A stretch of DNA of 64,000 bases. It comes from Paenibacillus contaminans (lineage in GTDB: Bacteria > Bacillota > Bacilli > Paenibacillales > NBRC-103111). Made by a program: the position numbers and the translations under genes. The stretch lies in the NCBI RefSeq assembly GCF_003285015.1, contig NZ_QMFB01000004.1, positions 62,001 through 126,000 on the forward strand. Reading direction: 5' to 3'. The notes under the pieces are model-generated. The model had not been told where the DNA came from, ran no database searches, and saw only the letters and a list, made by a program, of their open reading frames with translations. This document shows positions 34,951 through 46,375 of the stretch, one piece after another (the stretch's first letter is position 1; each line of letters begins with the position of its first letter).

Positions 34951-36300
34951 TCATTCCTGTCCTTTAAACGATAAACGTTTGATAAGCTCGGCTTTGTGCG
35001 CTTCAAAACCGGGTTTGCCCAGCAGCGCGAACATATTGATCTTATACGCCTCCACGCCCGGCTGATCGAACGGGTTCACCCCAAGCAGCAGTCCGCTGAT
35101 TCCGCATGCCTTCTCGAAGAAGTAAACCATTTCGCCGTACGTATATTCGTTCAGCTCGTCAAGCTCTACGATCAGATTCGGCACGCCTCCGTCAACGTGG
35201 GCAAGCCGCGTTCCTTCAGCCGCCTTCCTGTTTACTTCATCCATCGTCAAGCCCGCAACAAAATTCAAGCCGTCCAAATTGTCCGAATCCTCTTGTATGG
35301 TAATCTCCACCCGCGGCTTTTTCACCGCAAGAACCGTTTCAATGAGATCGCGCCGGCCTTCCTGGATATACTGTCCCATCGAGTGCAAATCGGTCGAAAA
35401 ATCGACGGATGCGGGATAAAGCCCCTTCTGGTCTTTGCCTTCGCTTTCGCCGAACAGCTGCTTCCACCATTCGGAAACAAAATGCAAGGACGGCTCGAAG
35501 TTAGCGAGCAGCTCGATCGTTTTCCCTTTGCGGTAAAGGGCATTTCGTACGGCCGCATATTGATAGCACTCATTGGAGCGAAGATCGGAATTGTTATATT
35601 TCCGTGCTGCCGCTGCTGCTCCCGCCATCATCCGATCGATGTCGAGTCCGGCAGCGGCGATCGGAAGAAGTCCTACGGCAGTTAGAACGGAATAACGGCC
35701 GCCCACATCGTCGGGAATGACGAACGTTTCATAACCTTCCGCATCGGCAAGCTTCTTTAATGCCCCTTTGGAAGCGTCGGTTGTGGCAAAAATACGTTTT
35801 CGCGCTTCCTCCCGCCCGTATTTCTTCTCCATATAATCCCGCAAAATGCGGAATGCGATGGCCGGTTCCGTCGTCGTTCCCGACTTGGAAATGACATTCA
35901 GGGAAATATCCTTGCCCTCCAGCAGCTCCAAAAGATGGGTTAGGTACGTAGAGCTGATATTTTGACCGGCAAAATAGACTTGAGTATTTCCGTTCATCTG
36001 ATTATGAAACGTATGGGACAACGCCTCGATTGCGGATCTTGCGCCCAAATAGGAGCCGCCGATGCCGATGACGACCAAAGCGTCGGAATGGGCGCGAATA
36101 CGCTCGGCAGCTTGCTTGATTCTCGCAAACTCTTCTTGATCGTACTGAAGCGGCAAATCCACCCAGCCCATATAATCGGACCCGGGACCATCCTTCTCAT
36201 GAAGCATGCGATGAGCCGCATTCACATACTCGCTTAAATAATCCACTTCATGCTGTCCGATAAAGGATAACGCATGGGAATAATCAAATGAAATCGCCAT
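34951..36300 (-). CDS. pgi: Glucose-6-phosphate isomerase
   Basis: A 449-aa cytosolic enzyme interconverting glucose-6-phosphate and fructose-6-phosphate. Signatures: [54 protein letters not shown] and the C-terminal [17 protein letters not shown] with its catalytic Lys. It is the compact Firmicutes form. The ATG at 36300 has AAGGAGG 8 nt upstream. It sits between the transaldolase and gnd genes, letting fructose-6-phosphate formed by transketolase/transaldolase return to the oxidative branch. Confidence 0.97.
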   Translation of the reverse strand: MAISFDYSHALSFIGQHEVDYLSEYVNAAHRMLHEKDGPGSDYMGWVDLPLQYDQEEFARIKQAAERIRAHSDALVVIGIGGSYLGARSAIEALSHTFHNQMNGNTQVYFAGQNISSTYLTHLLELLEGKDISLNVISKSGTTTEPAIAFRILRDYMEKKYGREEARKRIFATTDASKGALKKLADAEGYETFVIPDDVGGRYSVLTAVGLLPIAAAGLDIDRMMAGAAAAARKYNNSDLRSNECYQYAAVRNALYRKGKTIELLANFEPSLHFVSEWWKQLFGESEGKDQKGLYPASVDFSTDLHSMGQYIQEGRRDLIETVLAVKKPRVEITIQEDSDNLDGLNFVAGLTMDEVNRKAAEGTRLAHVDGGVPNLIVELDELNEYTYGEMVYFFEKACGISGLLLGVNPFDQPGVEAYKINMFALLGKPGFEAHKAELIKRLSFKGQE

Positions 36301-36322
36301 CTGGAAAGCCTCCTTCAAATAC

Positions 36323-37009
36323 TCATCTATTCGTCGCAGCTTGCAGCTGCGCTGTTTTTCTCCAATCGGCTGCGAATTTCTCCATCCCTTGATCCGTTAG
36401 CGGATGCTTGGAAATTTGCTCGATTACCGAGAACGGAATCGTCGCGATATGCGCGCCTGCCATCGCTACACGGGTTACGTGGTCCGGATGGCGCACGGAA
36501 GCCGCAATAATTTGCGCGTCCAGGTTATGCAAACGGAACAATTCGGCGACCTTCGAAACGAGCAATACCCCGTCTTCCGAAATGTCGTCCAGCCGGCCAA
36601 GGAACGGAGAGACATACGTAGCGCCGGCGCGAGCGGCCAAAAGCGCTTGGTTCACGGTGAAGATCAGCGTCACGTTCGTTTTTACGCCTTTTTGGCTGAG
36701 GTAACGGCAAGCCTCTAAACCTGCCAGCGTCATCGGTAGCTTGATTGTGATGTTTTTATCGTAATTGTTGATTTTGATCAGCTCGTTCGCTTCCGCGATC
36801 ATGTCTTCAGCCGTAACCGCATCGGGCGTTACTTCGGCGGATACCGATTCGACCTCGGGCACTTCCCGCAAAATCTCCGCAATGCGGTCTTCGAACTTCA
36901 CGCCCTCTTTGGCGACCAAAGACGGATTCGTCGTAACGCCGGATAAGATACCGATTTTATATGCTTTTTTGATGTCTGCCAAATTGGCGGTATCGATAAA
37001 AAATTTCAT
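36323..37009 (-). CDS. tal: Transaldolase / fructose-6-phosphate aldolase family (TalC/MipB type)
   Basis: A 228-aa short-form transaldolase. Family start [28 protein letters not shown], Schiff-base Lys in [16 protein letters not shown], and [14 protein letters not shown]. It transfers a dihydroxyacetone unit between sugar phosphates; some members instead cleave fructose-6-phosphate. Operon context with tkt and zwf favours transaldolase. The ATG at 37009 matches the family start; a TTG 9 nt earlier is unlikely. Confidence 0.94.
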   Translation of the reverse strand: MKFFIDTANLADIKKAYKIGILSGVTTNPSLVAKEGVKFEDRIAEILREVPEVESVSAEVTPDAVTAEDMIAEANELIKINNYDKNITIKLPMTLAGLEACRYLSQKGVKTNVTLIFTVNQALLAARAGATYVSPFLGRLDDISEDGVLLVSKVAELFRLHNLDAQIIAASVRHPDHVTRVAMAGAHIATIPFSVIEQISKHPLTDQGMEKFAADWRKTAQLQAATNR

Positions 37010-37047
37010 AGCGAACAAAGCCCCCAGTTTATTCGTTTATTTGACCG

Positions 37048-39042
37048 TTACTTCAGTAAATCCTTTGTCAGGCTAACCACGTGACTAACCGAGAACCCGA
37101 AAAATTCCATGACTTCCGAACTGGACCCCGAAGCGCCGAACGTATCGATTGCCAAAACTTTTCCGCCTGGACCTGCGTACCGGTCCCAGCCTAATGAAAT
37201 GCCGGCTTCAATGGCTATCCGCTTCGTAACGGAATCGGGAAGGACGCTCTGTTTATAGTCTTCGGATTGGCGGTCAAACAGCTCTCTGCTCGGCATGGCG
37301 ACGACTCGTACGGAAATGTTGTCCCGCTCCAGCTCCGCTTTGGCGTTCACGGCCAAAGAAACCTCGGATCCGGTTCCGATCAGGATGACATCCGGCTGCC
37401 CGTTCGTTTCCGTCAGAACATACGCGCCTTTGGTTACCCCTTCGACATTGGCTTTGGTCGCTTCGTAAATAGGAAGGTTCTGCCTGCTCAACACGAGCGC
37501 TACCGGTCCTTCCTGTTGCTGCAAGGCGTACGCCCATGCGCTTGCCGTTTCATTGGCATCGGTCGGACGAATGACCGTAAGTCCCGGAATGGTGCGCAGT
37601 GCGGCCAAATGCTCGACCGGCTCATGCGTAGGTCCGTCTTCTCCGACGGCAATCGAATCATGGGTAAACACATAGATGACGGGCAGTTTTTGCAGCGCGG
37701 CCAAACGAATCGACGGTCGCAAATAATCGCTGAAAACGAAAAAGGTGCTTACGAACGGTTTTACGCCGCCGTGCAAAGCCAATCCGTTGCCGGCGGCTCC
37801 CATAGCATGCTCCCTTACGCCAAAGTAAATATTGCGGCCCGAATAAGACTGGACGGCAAACGTTTGCTCTCCCTTGATATCCGTCATCGTCGAATGCGAT
37901 AAATCCGCGCTTCCTCCAAAAATGGAAGGAATGCTTTTTACGTAATGATTAATGGCTTCCCCGCTTGCCACACGGGTAGAAATGCTTTTGGATGCGTCAA
38001 AAGTAAGAATGTCGGCGGCATCGATCGACACGGAACCGTCGATGACCTGCTCAAGCTCCTTACCCTGCATAGGATGCTGCGCCTTATAGGCACTCAACAA
38101 AGTGTTCCACTCTTCTTCTTTGACCGCTCCCTTACGTTTCAACTGCTCGAAATGAGCTTTGACTTCCACCGGGACGGTGAATTCTTCCTCATACGGCCAG
38201 CCGTAAACGCTCTTCGTCGCCTTCGCCTCTTCAAGGCCTAACGGACTTCCATGCACTTTGTGCGTACCCGCCGCCTTGCTGCCGAAACCGATAACAGTCC
38301 GAATTTCGATTAACGTCGGCTGCGAACGGTTTTGCTTGGCTGCGGCGATCGCTTCGGTAATCCGCGAGACGTCATTCCCGTCCTCGACCCGCATATATTC
38401 CCAATTGGCCGATTCCGCTCTTTTTTGCATATGTTCCCCGAAGGAAAGGTTGAGATCGCCGTCCAAAGAGATGTCATTGGAATCGTACAATACGATTAAT
38501 TTGCCGAGCTTCATATGTCCCGCCATGGACATCGCCTCGTAGGAGATGCCTTCCATCAAGCAGCCGTCTCCGACGAGCGCATACGTATAATGATCGATTA
38601 CCGGAAAGCCGTCCCGATTGAATTTTGCGGCCAAATGGGCTTCGGCCATCGCCATCCCGACCGCCATGGCAATCCCTTGCCCCAGAGGTCCCGTTGTAGC
38701 TTCTACGCCATCCGTATGCCCGTACTCGGGATGTCCCGGCGTTCGGCTGTTCAGCTTGCGAAATTGCTTTAAATCGTCAAGCGACACTTGGTACCCGGAC
38801 AAATGCAGGAGGCTGTAGAGCAAGGCCGATCCGTGTCCCGCAGACAGCACGAAGCGGTCGCGGTTAAACCATTTTGCATGTGCAGGATTATGATTGAGCA
38901 ATTGGGACCAAAGGGCGTACGCCATCGGCGCCGCTCCCATCGGAAGACCCGGGTGACCGGAATTGGCGCGATTAATCGCATCGATAGATAACGTTCGGAT
39001 GGTGTCGATAGACAACTGATCAATAGTTTGCGTGATAGGCAT
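37048..39042 (-). CDS. tkt: Transketolase
   Basis: A 664-aa thiamine-diphosphate enzyme of the non-oxidative pentose phosphate branch. N-terminal [20 protein letters not shown], the ThDP/Mg site [17 protein letters not shown] with [11 protein letters not shown], the pyrimidine-domain motif [16 protein letters not shown], and [20 protein letters not shown]. The ATG at 39042 has GAGGAG 8 nt upstream and lies 23 nt inside the 3' end of zwf, indicating coupling. Confidence 0.97.
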   Translation of the reverse strand: MPITQTIDQLSIDTIRTLSIDAINRANSGHPGLPMGAAPMAYALWSQLLNHNPAHAKWFNRDRFVLSAGHGSALLYSLLHLSGYQVSLDDLKQFRKLNSRTPGHPEYGHTDGVEATTGPLGQGIAMAVGMAMAEAHLAAKFNRDGFPVIDHYTYALVGDGCLMEGISYEAMSMAGHMKLGKLIVLYDSNDISLDGDLNLSFGEHMQKRAESANWEYMRVEDGNDVSRITEAIAAAKQNRSQPTLIEIRTVIGFGSKAAGTHKVHGSPLGLEEAKATKSVYGWPYEEEFTVPVEVKAHFEQLKRKGAVKEEEWNTLLSAYKAQHPMQGKELEQVIDGSVSIDAADILTFDASKSISTRVASGEAINHYVKSIPSIFGGSADLSHSTMTDIKGEQTFAVQSYSGRNIYFGVREHAMGAAGNGLALHGGVKPFVSTFFVFSDYLRPSIRLAALQKLPVIYVFTHDSIAVGEDGPTHEPVEHLAALRTIPGLTVIRPTDANETASAWAYALQQQEGPVALVLSRQNLPIYEATKANVEGVTKGAYVLTETNGQPDVILIGTGSEVSLAVNAKAELERDNISVRVVAMPSRELFDRQSEDYKQSVLPDSVTKRIAIEAGISLGWDRYAGPGGKVLAIDTFGASGSSSEVMEFFGFSVSHVVSLTKDLLK

Positions 39043-40549
39043 ATTGCTGTTCTCCTCGTTTCGTTTCGATTTCTTTCTCGGACTTGGCATCGAACCACCA
39101 GTGGTAACCGTCCTTCGCCAATAAAGCATCGGACTCGGCAGGTCCGTATGAGCCGGCTTCATACAAATAAAGCGGAACAAGATTTTCTTCGAATGCCTCC
39201 AAGATCGGCTGCACCCATTTCCACGACAATTCCACTTCATCCCAATGCGCAAAAAACGTGGGATCTCCGTTCAACGCGTCGTATATCAAGTTTTCGTAAG
39301 CCTCGGGAACGTCGTTACGGCTTTCATGGAAATCAATCCGAATGGGCTTGAAATCCCCTTTATGCTGAGACTCTCTCGTATTGACTTGCAGCGTGATGCC
39401 TTCGTTAGGACTAATTTCAAATACAAGGAGATTAGGCGACTTTCCATCGGCATCGGCGCTTCCCTGCGAGGTTATGGACGGCTCCTTGAACTCAAAGACG
39501 ATCCGCGTCGATTTCTCCTTCATTCGTTTGCCAGTCCGGATATAAAAAGGAACGCCCCGCCAAAAGAAATCGTCAATGTGCAATTTGGCGGCAATAAACG
39601 TATCGTTCATGGAAGCGGAATCGATGCCCGGCTCTGACCTATAGCCGGCTGCCGGCTTTCCTTGAAGCATTCCCTCTTTGTACTGCCCGCGGATTACGCT
39701 GGCTTTCACCGTCTCTTTTTGCAGCGGCTCGAGTGCTTCCATCACCAATTTCTTCTTAAAGCGCACCATTTCGGAGTCGCTGTTATTCGGGATGTGACTT
39801 GCAACCATCATCAGCATTTGCAGCATATGGTTTTGGAACATGTCTCTCACAGCGCCTGCCTGATCGTAATAACCCGCGCGTTCCTCTACGCCGACCGTTT
39901 CGTTTGCCGTAATTTGCACATTGGCAATGTAATGATTCGTCCACAAGGCGTTAAGAACCGGATTTTGCTGCAGAGCTTCAAGCTTCTGCACCATCGGTTT
40001 GCCGAGATAATGGTCGATTCGGTATATTTCCTGCTCCGTAAAAGCTTTACTCAGCTTCCGATTCAAATCACGGGCAGATTGCAAATCGTGGCCGAAAGGC
40101 TTCTCAATCACAAGACGCTTCCAGCCATTCGGGGAGCCAAGCCCGCTTTCTTGGATGTTCGCCGCAATCGTTTCGAAAAATTCAGGTCCGACGGACAAAT
40201 AAAAAAGGCGATTCGACGAAATCCCGAGCTCCTCTTCCCGCCGTTCAATCATTTGCAGCAGCTTCTTGTAATCTTCTTTGCGGCTTATATCGAGAACGCT
40301 GTACCGGAATGCTTGCAAAAACGGTTTGATTAAAGAAAGATTGTCCGCTCCGCGTCTGGAAAACTGGCGGATCGACAACTCCACATTCGCCCGAAACGAT
40401 TCGTCGGACAGTTCTCTTCTTCCAAGTCCGATCAAGGAGAACGACGGCGGCAGCTTCCGGTCAACGAACAAATTATACAAGGCTGGGTATATTTTTCTTT
40501 TGGCTAAATCGCCTGTCGCTCCAAACAAAACAAATGAGGTCGGCTCCAT
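39020..40549 (-). CDS. zwf: Glucose-6-phosphate 1-dehydrogenase
   Basis: A 509-aa enzyme oxidising glucose-6-phosphate to 6-phosphogluconolactone and making NADPH. The nucleotide site is [20 protein letters not shown]; the active-site motif [12 protein letters not shown] contains the conserved His-Tyr; [12 protein letters not shown] is also present. The ATG at 40549 has GGAGGAGAGAG upstream; a longer open frame exists but the family begins here. First gene of the operon. The leader of about 120 nt contains TATTAT/TATAGT without a good -35, consistent with activation by the divergent LysR protein. Confidence 0.97.
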   Translation of the reverse strand: MEPTSFVLFGATGDLAKRKIYPALYNLFVDRKLPPSFSLIGLGRRELSDESFRANVELSIRQFSRRGADNLSLIKPFLQAFRYSVLDISRKEDYKKLLQMIERREEELGISSNRLFYLSVGPEFFETIAANIQESGLGSPNGWKRLVIEKPFGHDLQSARDLNRKLSKAFTEQEIYRIDHYLGKPMVQKLEALQQNPVLNALWTNHYIANVQITANETVGVEERAGYYDQAGAVRDMFQNHMLQMLMMVASHIPNNSDSEMVRFKKKLVMEALEPLQKETVKASVIRGQYKEGMLQGKPAAGYRSEPGIDSASMNDTFIAAKLHIDDFFWRGVPFYIRTGKRMKEKSTRIVFEFKEPSITSQGSADADGKSPNLLVFEISPNEGITLQVNTRESQHKGDFKPIRIDFHESRNDVPEAYENLIYDALNGDPTFFAHWDEVELSWKWVQPILEAFEENLVPLYLYEAGSYGPAESDALLAKDGYHWWFDAKSEKEIETKRGEQQYAYHANY

Positions 40550-40731
40550 CTTTCTCTCTCCTCCCATCAGAGCTCTTATCCTTCCGTCATCGGAGAAAAC
40601 GCGGGGTGCTGCAGTACGCTGACCGCAAACCCGACCAATAAGCTCTGGTTTCTCTTTCGTAGTTCCACTATAATACGGATATCGACTATATACGTAATAA
40701 ATATATTTCACAGGAGCTATAGATCACGTCT
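40550..40731. promoter_or_regulatory. Divergent control region between zwf and the LysR gene
   Basis: An AT-rich core (about 40666-40712) carries a zwf -10 candidate (TATTATAGT on the minus strand) and an imperfect inverted repeat, CGGATATCGACTATATACG, plausible as a LysR-type site. No strong -35 is seen for zwf. Confidence 0.45.
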
Positions 40732-41610
40732 ATGAATAATAACTACGAACTGTACAAAGTTTTTTATTGGGCCGCGAAAACAGGCAGTTTGAGTCAGGCA
40801 GCCAAGGCCTTATACCTCACCCAACCGAGCGTCAGCTACGCCATCAAACAGCTCGAAGACAGCTTCGGCATGACGTTGTTTTACCGCAATTCCAAAGGCG
40901 TTACGCTGACAAAAGAGGGCGCCGTCCTGTATACCTATATCGAGCAGTCTCACATGTTCATTTCGCTGGCGGAAGAAAAAATGGCCGCTCTTAAAAATCT
41001 GGAGAGCGGCGAGCTGCGGATCGGCGGAAGCGATTCGCTGTTCAAGCATTATTTGCTTCCGTATTTGGAAGACTTTCATCAACGATATCCCGGCATCAGA
41101 CTTCACCTGAATCATGGGACTACGCCGGAAACCATCTCTTTTTTAAAAGAAGGCAGAATTGATTTGGGTGTCGTCCGTATGCCTATCGACGATCCCCAGC
41201 TTGAAGTGAGGGAGAGTATACGACTGCAGGATTGCTTTGTAGCGGGCGCCCGTTATGCCGAGCTTAAGGACACGGTTCTTTCGCTGGATATGCTGCTCCA
41301 GTACCCGATCATCCTTTTCTCGCGCAATAGCCGGGCACGAATGACCATTACGGAATTATTTCAAAGCTACGGCTATAAACTCAAGCCTGAAATCGAGGTA
41401 GGAAGCGTGGATCTTCTTATCGAGTTTGCGCGGAAAGGACTCGGTATCTCCTATGTGACGAGGGAATTCGTCTCGAAGGAGATGGAGGACGGCTCTCTTT
41501 TCGAGATTCAATTGGATGTGCAGCTCCCGCCTACCCATGTAGGAATCATGACGATGCGCAATATGCCGCTTTCCTCCGCCGCCAGCCGGTTTATCGAGCT
41601 GGTTCAATAG
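40732..41610 (+). CDS. LysR-family regulator divergent from the pentose-phosphate operon
   Basis: A 292-aa protein. The winged HTH is TGSLSQAAKALYLTQPSVSYAIKQLE (about residues 17-42), followed by FYRNSKGVTLTKEG. The co-inducer domain spans 90-290 (GELRIGGSDSLFKHYLLPYL, DLGVVRMPIDDP, FARKGLGISYVTREF). The start lacks a close ribosome-binding site (AGGAG lies about 17 nt upstream), so expression may be low. LysR proteins usually control the divergent unit; NADPH supply or sugar-phosphate status is a possible signal, inferred. Confidence 0.92.
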   Translation: MNNNYELYKVFYWAAKTGSLSQAAKALYLTQPSVSYAIKQLEDSFGMTLFYRNSKGVTLTKEGAVLYTYIEQSHMFISLAEEKMAALKNLESGELRIGGSDSLFKHYLLPYLEDFHQRYPGIRLHLNHGTTPETISFLKEGRIDLGVVRMPIDDPQLEVRESIRLQDCFVAGARYAELKDTVLSLDMLLQYPIILFSRNSRARMTITELFQSYGYKLKPEIEVGSVDLLIEFARKGLGISYVTREFVSKEMEDGSLFEIQLDVQLPPTHVGIMTMRNMPLSSAASRFIELVQ

Positions 41611-41704
41611 AGGGGTGACATTGCCTAATCTCAAGAGAAAAGTCAACGGCGATACCCGGCACATCCAGCGCAAATCGGCTTGAACGTTCGTTGTACAAGC
41701 TTAA

Positions 41705-41736
41705 CAGGCTGCCCGTAATAAATAGCGGGCAGCCTG
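41705..41736. terminator. 11-bp perfect hairpin between convergent genes
   Basis: CAGGCTGCCCG-N10-CGGGCAGCCTG lies between the LysR gene and ssuE, which converge. No U-tract on either side, so it may act as a bidirectional 3'-end structure rather than a classic terminator. A minus-strand frame across 41591-41782 encodes a membrane-tail-like peptide (PLTWSIAAGCPLFITGSLL) without a start, possibly a relic. Confidence 0.4.
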
Positions 41737-41832
41737 CTGCGATAGACCAAGTCAGCGGCATGTTAAACTGTCTGCCAAACAATTCATTTACCTGTACAAC
41801 CTAATCTCCTCGGACAGACGCTCCGCGTTCGG

Positions 41833-42390
41833 TCAAAACGAATGACGCCTGCGCCGCTGCTGCCACTCCGCTTCCTCCTCGAGCTCATTCAGTGCAAGCC
41901 CAAGTCGTTCTGCGGTTTCCTCCGCCAACTCAAAGCCTCCGTTATCTTTTCTCGTAATGGACTGGTCTACAGCGTAGACGCCGCTTAAAATATGGCGACC
42001 GCCAAGCGCCGACAAAACCGGCTTCAGCGCATACTCAACAGCCAGCAAGTGCGCAATCGTCCCGCCGACAAAGATCGGGAGAAGCAGCTTATCCGCCAGC
42101 CCTCTCTCCGGAATCAAATCCAGGAACGTCTTTAGGATGCCGGTATACGCCGCTTTATAAACCAGGCTGGCCACGATCACAACGTCCGCTTCCTTCACCA
42201 GGGTTAACGCAGCCTGAATCGCTTTGCTGGAAAAATTGGCGCGAAGCAAATCGTCTGCCGGCAGTTCCGCCACATGAATAATATCTACATGATGCCCGGT
42301 TCGCACCAACTCTTGCTCTGCCGCTCCTATCAAACCATATAGCCGAGATTGTTTATTCGGGCTGCCTGATACAATCGTTACTTTGGCCAT
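41833..42390 (-). CDS. ssuE: NADPH-dependent FMN reductase (SsuE-like)
   Basis: A 185-aa flavodoxin-fold reductase. KVTIVSGSPNKQSRLYGL is the phosphate/flavin loop and ADVVIVASLVYKAAYTGILKTFLDLI the second flavin loop, followed by GGTIAHLLAVEYALKPVLSA. It supplies reduced FMN to the two-component alkanesulfonate monooxygenase SsuD. Of two adjacent ATG codons, the one at 42390 is used. It is the last gene of the ssu operon, 22 nt after ssuB. Confidence 0.92.
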   Translation of the reverse strand: MAKVTIVSGSPNKQSRLYGLIGAAEQELVRTGHHVDIIHVAELPADDLLRANFSSKAIQAALTLVKEADVVIVASLVYKAAYTGILKTFLDLIPERGLADKLLLPIFVGGTIAHLLAVEYALKPVLSALGGRHILSGVYAVDQSITRKDNGGFELAEETAERLGLALNELEEEAEWQQRRRRHSF

Positions 42391-42412
42391 CATTCCTCGC
42401 TCGCTTTCATTA

Positions 42413-43318
42413 TCAAATGTCAAACGCCAGCTTCGCCGCCGCTTCCTTCTCGGAAATAGCCGCCTGCTGAGGCTCCAGCACGCGGTCGAGGATCGTACGC
42501 TCGAAGTGGGTAAAGCCGCCGTCCTTCTCCCGCGGCCGGGCCAGCGTGACGGAGACGTCGAACGCGATGCGCCCGCACTCGATCAGGATGACGCGGTCGG
42601 CCAGCGCCACCGCTTCGGCGACGTCGTGGGTAACGAGTACCGCGGTGAAGCTCCGCCTAAGCCATAGCTGCTCGATCAGCCGCTGCATTTCGATGCGAGT
42701 CAGTGCGTCAAGCGCCCCGAGCGGCTCGTCGAACAGCAAAAGCCGGGGCTCTCCTACGAGCGCCCGCGCCAGTGCAACGCGCTGGCGTTGCCCGCCGGAC
42801 AACACGGACGGCCAATCCCGAGCCCGATCCTTTAGTCCGACTAAGCTTAGCGCTTCATACGCATTAAGCTCGGTCTCTCGCTTGCTAAGCCCGTAAACGC
42901 CCAGCTTCACGTTGTCCAGCACGCTTCGCCACGGCAGCAGCCGAGCGTCTTGAAACATGACGCGCGTTTGCGGATCAATGCCGGCCGCCGCGCTATCGCC
43001 GCGTACAATCGTGCCGCCGCTTGCATCGTCAAGTCCGGCAATAAGCCGCAACAAGGTGCTTTTGCCGCAGCCGCTGCGCCCTACTACGGCGACGAATTCT
43101 CCCTCGCGGATGGATAAATCAAGCCGGTCGAGCACCGTTTGATCGCCGAAGCGTTTCACAACCTGCTCGACTCGGACGGAGAGGCCTTTCCTATCCTCCG
43201 TTTGCGGCTCGGGCTTCGTCCCGGACAGACGGTCCGGAATATGTTTATGGTCAGTCTCCCGTCCTGCTTGCCTTCCGTCTTCACGCCAAGTGCGGGCTTT
43301 TTCGGCATAAGCGCTCAT
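42413..43318 (-). CDS. ssuB: Aliphatic sulfonate ABC transporter ATP-binding protein
   Basis: A 301-aa ATPase. A charged N-terminal extension of about 45 residues precedes [19 protein letters not shown]. Walker [10 protein letters not shown], signature LSGGQRQR, Walker [13 protein letters not shown] and [15 protein letters not shown] are all present. The ATG at 43318 overlaps the ssuC stop by 4 bp (ATGA). The same frame stays open far upstream through ssuC, but that extension is not coding. It drives SsuAC import of sulfonates. Confidence 0.93.
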   Translation of the reverse strand: MSAYAEKARTWREDGRQAGRETDHKHIPDRLSGTKPEPQTEDRKGLSVRVEQVVKRFGDQTVLDRLDLSIREGEFVAVVGRSGCGKSTLLRLIAGLDDASGGTIVRGDSAAAGIDPQTRVMFQDARLLPWRSVLDNVKLGVYGLSKRETELNAYEALSLVGLKDRARDWPSVLSGGQRQRVALARALVGEPRLLLFDEPLGALDALTRIEMQRLIEQLWLRRSFTAVLVTHDVAEAVALADRVILIECGRIAFDVSVTLARPREKDGGFTHFERTILDRVLEPQQAAISEKEAAAKLAFDI

Positions 43319-44133
43319 AAGGTTTGCGGTACGGCCGCTTTGCGGAAATGCGGATGCCATTGCAGCCACCTCCTTTCCAGCCATTTCGCGATCAGATCGG
43401 ACAGTTTGCCAAGCAGTGCATAAAGCACGATGCACAGAACGACGACATCCAATTGGAAAAATTCCCTGGCATTCATCGCCATATACCCGATCCCTTCTTT
43501 GGATGAGATCGTCTCGGCAACGATGAGCGTCAACCACATGATGCCAAGGGAGAACCGCAGGCCGACCAGAATCGACGGCAGCGAGCCGGGCAGGATGATG
43601 GAACGGTACAGCTCCAGCCGGCTCAGCCCGTATACCCTGCCCATCTCGATCAGTCCGGGGTCTACGGAGCGAATGCCATGCAGCGCGTTGAGATAAATCG
43701 GGAAGAATACCCCAAGCGCGACCAAGAATACCTTGCCGTCCTCGCCGATACCAAACCAGACGATGACGAGCGGAATGAGCGCCAGATGCGGGACGTTGCG
43801 GATCATCTGGATCGATGAATCGGTCAGCTTCTCGGCGAGCGAGGAGACGCCGTTCAACAGGCCGAGCAGGAAACCGATGCCACCGCCTATGGCGAACCCG
43901 ATTAGAGCCCGCCACGTACTGATCCGAAGCGCTTCCCACAACTGCCCGTTCCCGCCCAGCCGGATGCCGGCCTGCAGCACGTCCACAGGTGTCGGCAGCA
44001 TCCGGTTCGAGATCAAGCCAAGGCTGCCGATCAGTTGCCAAACGATCAGAAACGCAAGCGGTACGAGCCATGGCAGGACGTGATCACGGGTGCGCCGTAA
44101 GCGGTGCGGACTGCCATTTCCGTTGCCCTTCAT
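43315..44133 (-). CDS. ssuC: Aliphatic sulfonate ABC transporter permease
   Basis: A 272-aa permease with about six membrane spans: [51 protein letters not shown], and the EAA loop [20 protein letters not shown] with [16 protein letters not shown] precedes the ATG. It lies 16 nt after ssuD and overlaps ssuB by 4 bp. Confidence 0.93.
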   Translation of the reverse strand: MKGNGNGSPHRLRRTRDHVLPWLVPLAFLIVWQLIGSLGLISNRMLPTPVDVLQAGIRLGGNGQLWEALRISTWRALIGFAIGGGIGFLLGLLNGVSSLAEKLTDSSIQMIRNVPHLALIPLVIVWFGIGEDGKVFLVALGVFFPIYLNALHGIRSVDPGLIEMGRVYGLSRLELYRSIILPGSLPSILVGLRFSLGIMWLTLIVAETISSKEGIGYMAMNAREFFQLDVVVLCIVLYALLGKLSDLIAKWLERRWLQWHPHFRKAAVPQTL

Positions 44134-44149
44134 AAGCCGCCAGCCCCCT

Positions 44150-45292
44150 TCAATGTGCCGACGCTTTTGGCGTCGGAATTACCTGGTTGGCGATGAGCTC
44201 GCCGAAAGGGCTAATCGAGCTGGGCCCATTCGCCGCCGTCCGCTGAAGCGGCAGATGCGGGAACAACAAGTCGGCGACCCGGTACGCTTCCTCCAGATGC
44301 GGATATCCGGAGAAAATGAACGTCTCGATGCCAAGCGATTCGTACTCCTTCATACGCGCCGCTATCGTCTGCGGGCTGCCGACAAGCGCCGTGCCTGCGC
44401 CGCCCCTGACGAGGCCGATGCCGGCCCACAGGTTCGGGCTGATCTCAAGCGTCGAGCGGTCGCCCTTGTGCAGCCGCGACATCCTATGCTGGCCTACGGA
44501 ATCGAACCGCGAGAAGATCTGCTGCGCTTTCGCCACCGTCTCGTCATCCAGATGTTTGATCAGATCGTCCGCCGCCTCCCACGCTTCCTCGTCCGTCTTC
44601 CGCACGATGACGTGCAGCCGGATGCCGAAGCGAAGGCTGCGGCCGCGGCTCTCGGCGAGACGGCGTACCTGGGCGATCTTCTCTTCCACTTCGTGCGGCG
44701 GTTCGCCCCAGGTCAGATAGACGTCGCAATGATCCGCCGCCACCTCCTGCGCCACAGGCGACGAGCCGCCGAACCAGAGCGGCGGATATGGCTTTTGGAT
44801 GGCCGGATACAGAACCCGGCCTCCCTGTATGGTCAGATGCTTACCCGACCGCTCGACCGTCTCCCCCGCGAGTTCTCGCCGCCAGATGTCGAGAAACTCG
44901 TCGGTCAGCTCGTAGCGGGCGTCGTGATCAAGGAACAGACCGTCACCGGCCAACTCCACCGGATCGCCTCCGGCGACGACGTTGATGAGCAGGCGTCCGC
45001 CGGAGATCCGGTCGAAGGTGGCCGCCATTCGTGCGGCGAGCGTCGGGGACATGAGGCCCGGCCGGACGGCGACGAGAAACTTCAGCCGTTTCGTCGAATG
45101 GATCAGGGAAGCCGCCGTTATCCACGGGTCCTCGCAGGAGCTGCCCGTCGGGATCAGTACGCCGTCGAAGCCGAGACTGTCGGCCGCACCGGCGATTTGC
45201 TTCATATACTCGCCATCCACGACGCGAGCGCCCTCCGTAGTGCCTAAGTAACGGCCGTCGCCATGGGTCGGAATAAACCAGAATACGTTCAT
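44150..45292 (-). CDS. ssuD: FMNH2-dependent alkanesulfonate monooxygenase
   Basis: A 380-aa luciferase-like enzyme that cleaves alkanesulfonates to aldehyde and sulfite. Family segments: [93 protein letters not shown], and the insertion-loop region [10 protein letters not shown]. The ATG at 45292 has AAGGAG 9 nt upstream. It lies 15 nt after ssuA. Confidence 0.95.
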   Translation of the reverse strand: MNVFWFIPTHGDGRYLGTTEGARVVDGEYMKQIAGAADSLGFDGVLIPTGSSCEDPWITAASLIHSTKRLKFLVAVRPGLMSPTLAARMAATFDRISGGRLLINVVAGGDPVELAGDGLFLDHDARYELTDEFLDIWRRELAGETVERSGKHLTIQGGRVLYPAIQKPYPPLWFGGSSPVAQEVAADHCDVYLTWGEPPHEVEEKIAQVRRLAESRGRSLRFGIRLHVIVRKTDEEAWEAADDLIKHLDDETVAKAQQIFSRFDSVGQHRMSRLHKGDRSTLEISPNLWAGIGLVRGGAGTALVGSPQTIAARMKEYESLGIETFIFSGYPHLEEAYRVADLLFPHLPLQRTAANGPSSISPFGELIANQVIPTPKASAH

Positions 45293-45307
45293 GTCGCTCA
45301 CTCCTTC

Positions 45308-46366
45308 TTACGGTTTAAGAATCGCGTCGGTGATCTTAATGTCCTTCGGAATCAGCTCAAGCTTGCGGAACGTGTCCGCGATCTTCTGCTGGGCGTCGAT
45401 GACCGCCTGATCGATCGGCTGCACACCGTACGGTCGACGGCCGGCGGCCAGCTCCAACGACGGCACATCGATGCCGAGCTGCGGCGACAGCTTCTCGGCC
45501 AGCGCCTTCTGATTGTTCTTCGCCCACTCGTCGATCTTGTTCGCCTCCTCAAGAAGCGTCTTGACGATGTCCGGGTACTTCTCGGCGAACGGTCTGGCCG
45601 CCAAGTAAAATTCGTAATTGGAGACGATATCGGTGCCGTCGGCGAGCAGCTTCGCACCCGTTGCCGTTTGAGCAGCGGCCAAGAACGGGTCCCAGATGAC
45701 CCAAGCGTCTACCTTGCCGCTTTCGAAAGCTGCGCGGGCGTCGGCCGGCGGCAGGTAAACGGTTGTGATATCCGAGTAGGCCACGCCGGCCTTCTCGAGC
45801 AGCTTCACCAGCAGGTAATGCACGTTGGAGCCTTTATTAAGAGCCACTTTCTTACCCTTCAGGTCTGCGACTGACTGGATCTTAGAATCCTTCGGCACAA
45901 GGATGCCCTCGCTCTTCGGACTGGCCGGCTCGTGGGCCAGGTATACTAGCGGGGCGCCCGCGGCTTGCGCGAATATCGGCGGGGCTTCACCCGTATGCCC
46001 GATATCGATGCTGCCCACATTGAGGGCTTCGAGCAGCTGGGGACCGCCGGGGAACTCCGTCCACTCGATCTTGATGCTTTGCTCGGCCAGCTTCTTGTCG
46101 AGCCCGCCATCGGCCTTCAAAATATTGATCGTCCCATACTTCTGATAGCCGATTCGCAAAGTGATGCCCTTGGTCTTTACGGTCGATGCTGTGTCTGCAC
46201 CTGCCGTGCCCGCCTTGCCGACTTCACCGGATGAGCCGGCTCCGCCGCCGCAAGCGGACAGCAGCAGCGACAGTCCGAGGAATAACCCGGCAAATGGCGC
46301 GGCAAACCGGAAAAGACCACGCGAAGCTTTCGCATTTTCGACGGATGGAACGAAACCATTGAACAA
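45308..46366 (-). CDS. ssuA: Sulfonate-binding lipoprotein
   Basis: A binding protein of about 352 aa. A lipoprotein signal ends in LSLLLSAC, followed by a Gly/Ser linker and the SsuA/NMT1 fold (LRIGYQKYGTINILKADGGL, IEWTEFPGGPQLLEALNVGS, DIGHTGEAPPIFAQAAG, KGKKVALNKGSNVHYLLV, DAWVIWDPFLAA). Start choice: an ATG at 46375 directly abuts AAGGAG, while a TTG at 46366 has 9-nt spacing and is preferred. The frame stays open upstream through the leader. First gene of ssuADCBE. Confidence 0.92.
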   Translation of the reverse strand: MFNGFVPSVENAKASRGLFRFAAPFAGLFLGLSLLLSACGGGAGSSGEVGKAGTAGADTASTVKTKGITLRIGYQKYGTINILKADGGLDKKLAEQSIKIEWTEFPGGPQLLEALNVGSIDIGHTGEAPPIFAQAAGAPLVYLAHEPASPKSEGILVPKDSKIQSVADLKGKKVALNKGSNVHYLLVKLLEKAGVAYSDITTVYLPPADARAAFESGKVDAWVIWDPFLAAAQTATGAKLLADGTDIVSNYEFYLAARPFAEKYPDIVKTLLEEANKIDEWAKNNQKALAEKLSPQLGIDVPSLELAAGRRPYGVQPIDQAVIDAQQKIADTFRKLELIPKDIKITDAILKP

Positions 46367-46375
46367 ACGTATCAT

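Noticed and set aside
43319..44071. Upstream extension of ssuB giving a 552-aa product
   Set aside because: The extension runs through ssuC in another frame, is Arg-rich and motif-free; the ATGA overlap gives the proper ssuB start.
44090..45247. 385-codon plus-strand frame
   Set aside because: Antisense to ssuD, a clear luciferase-like monooxygenase of normal length.
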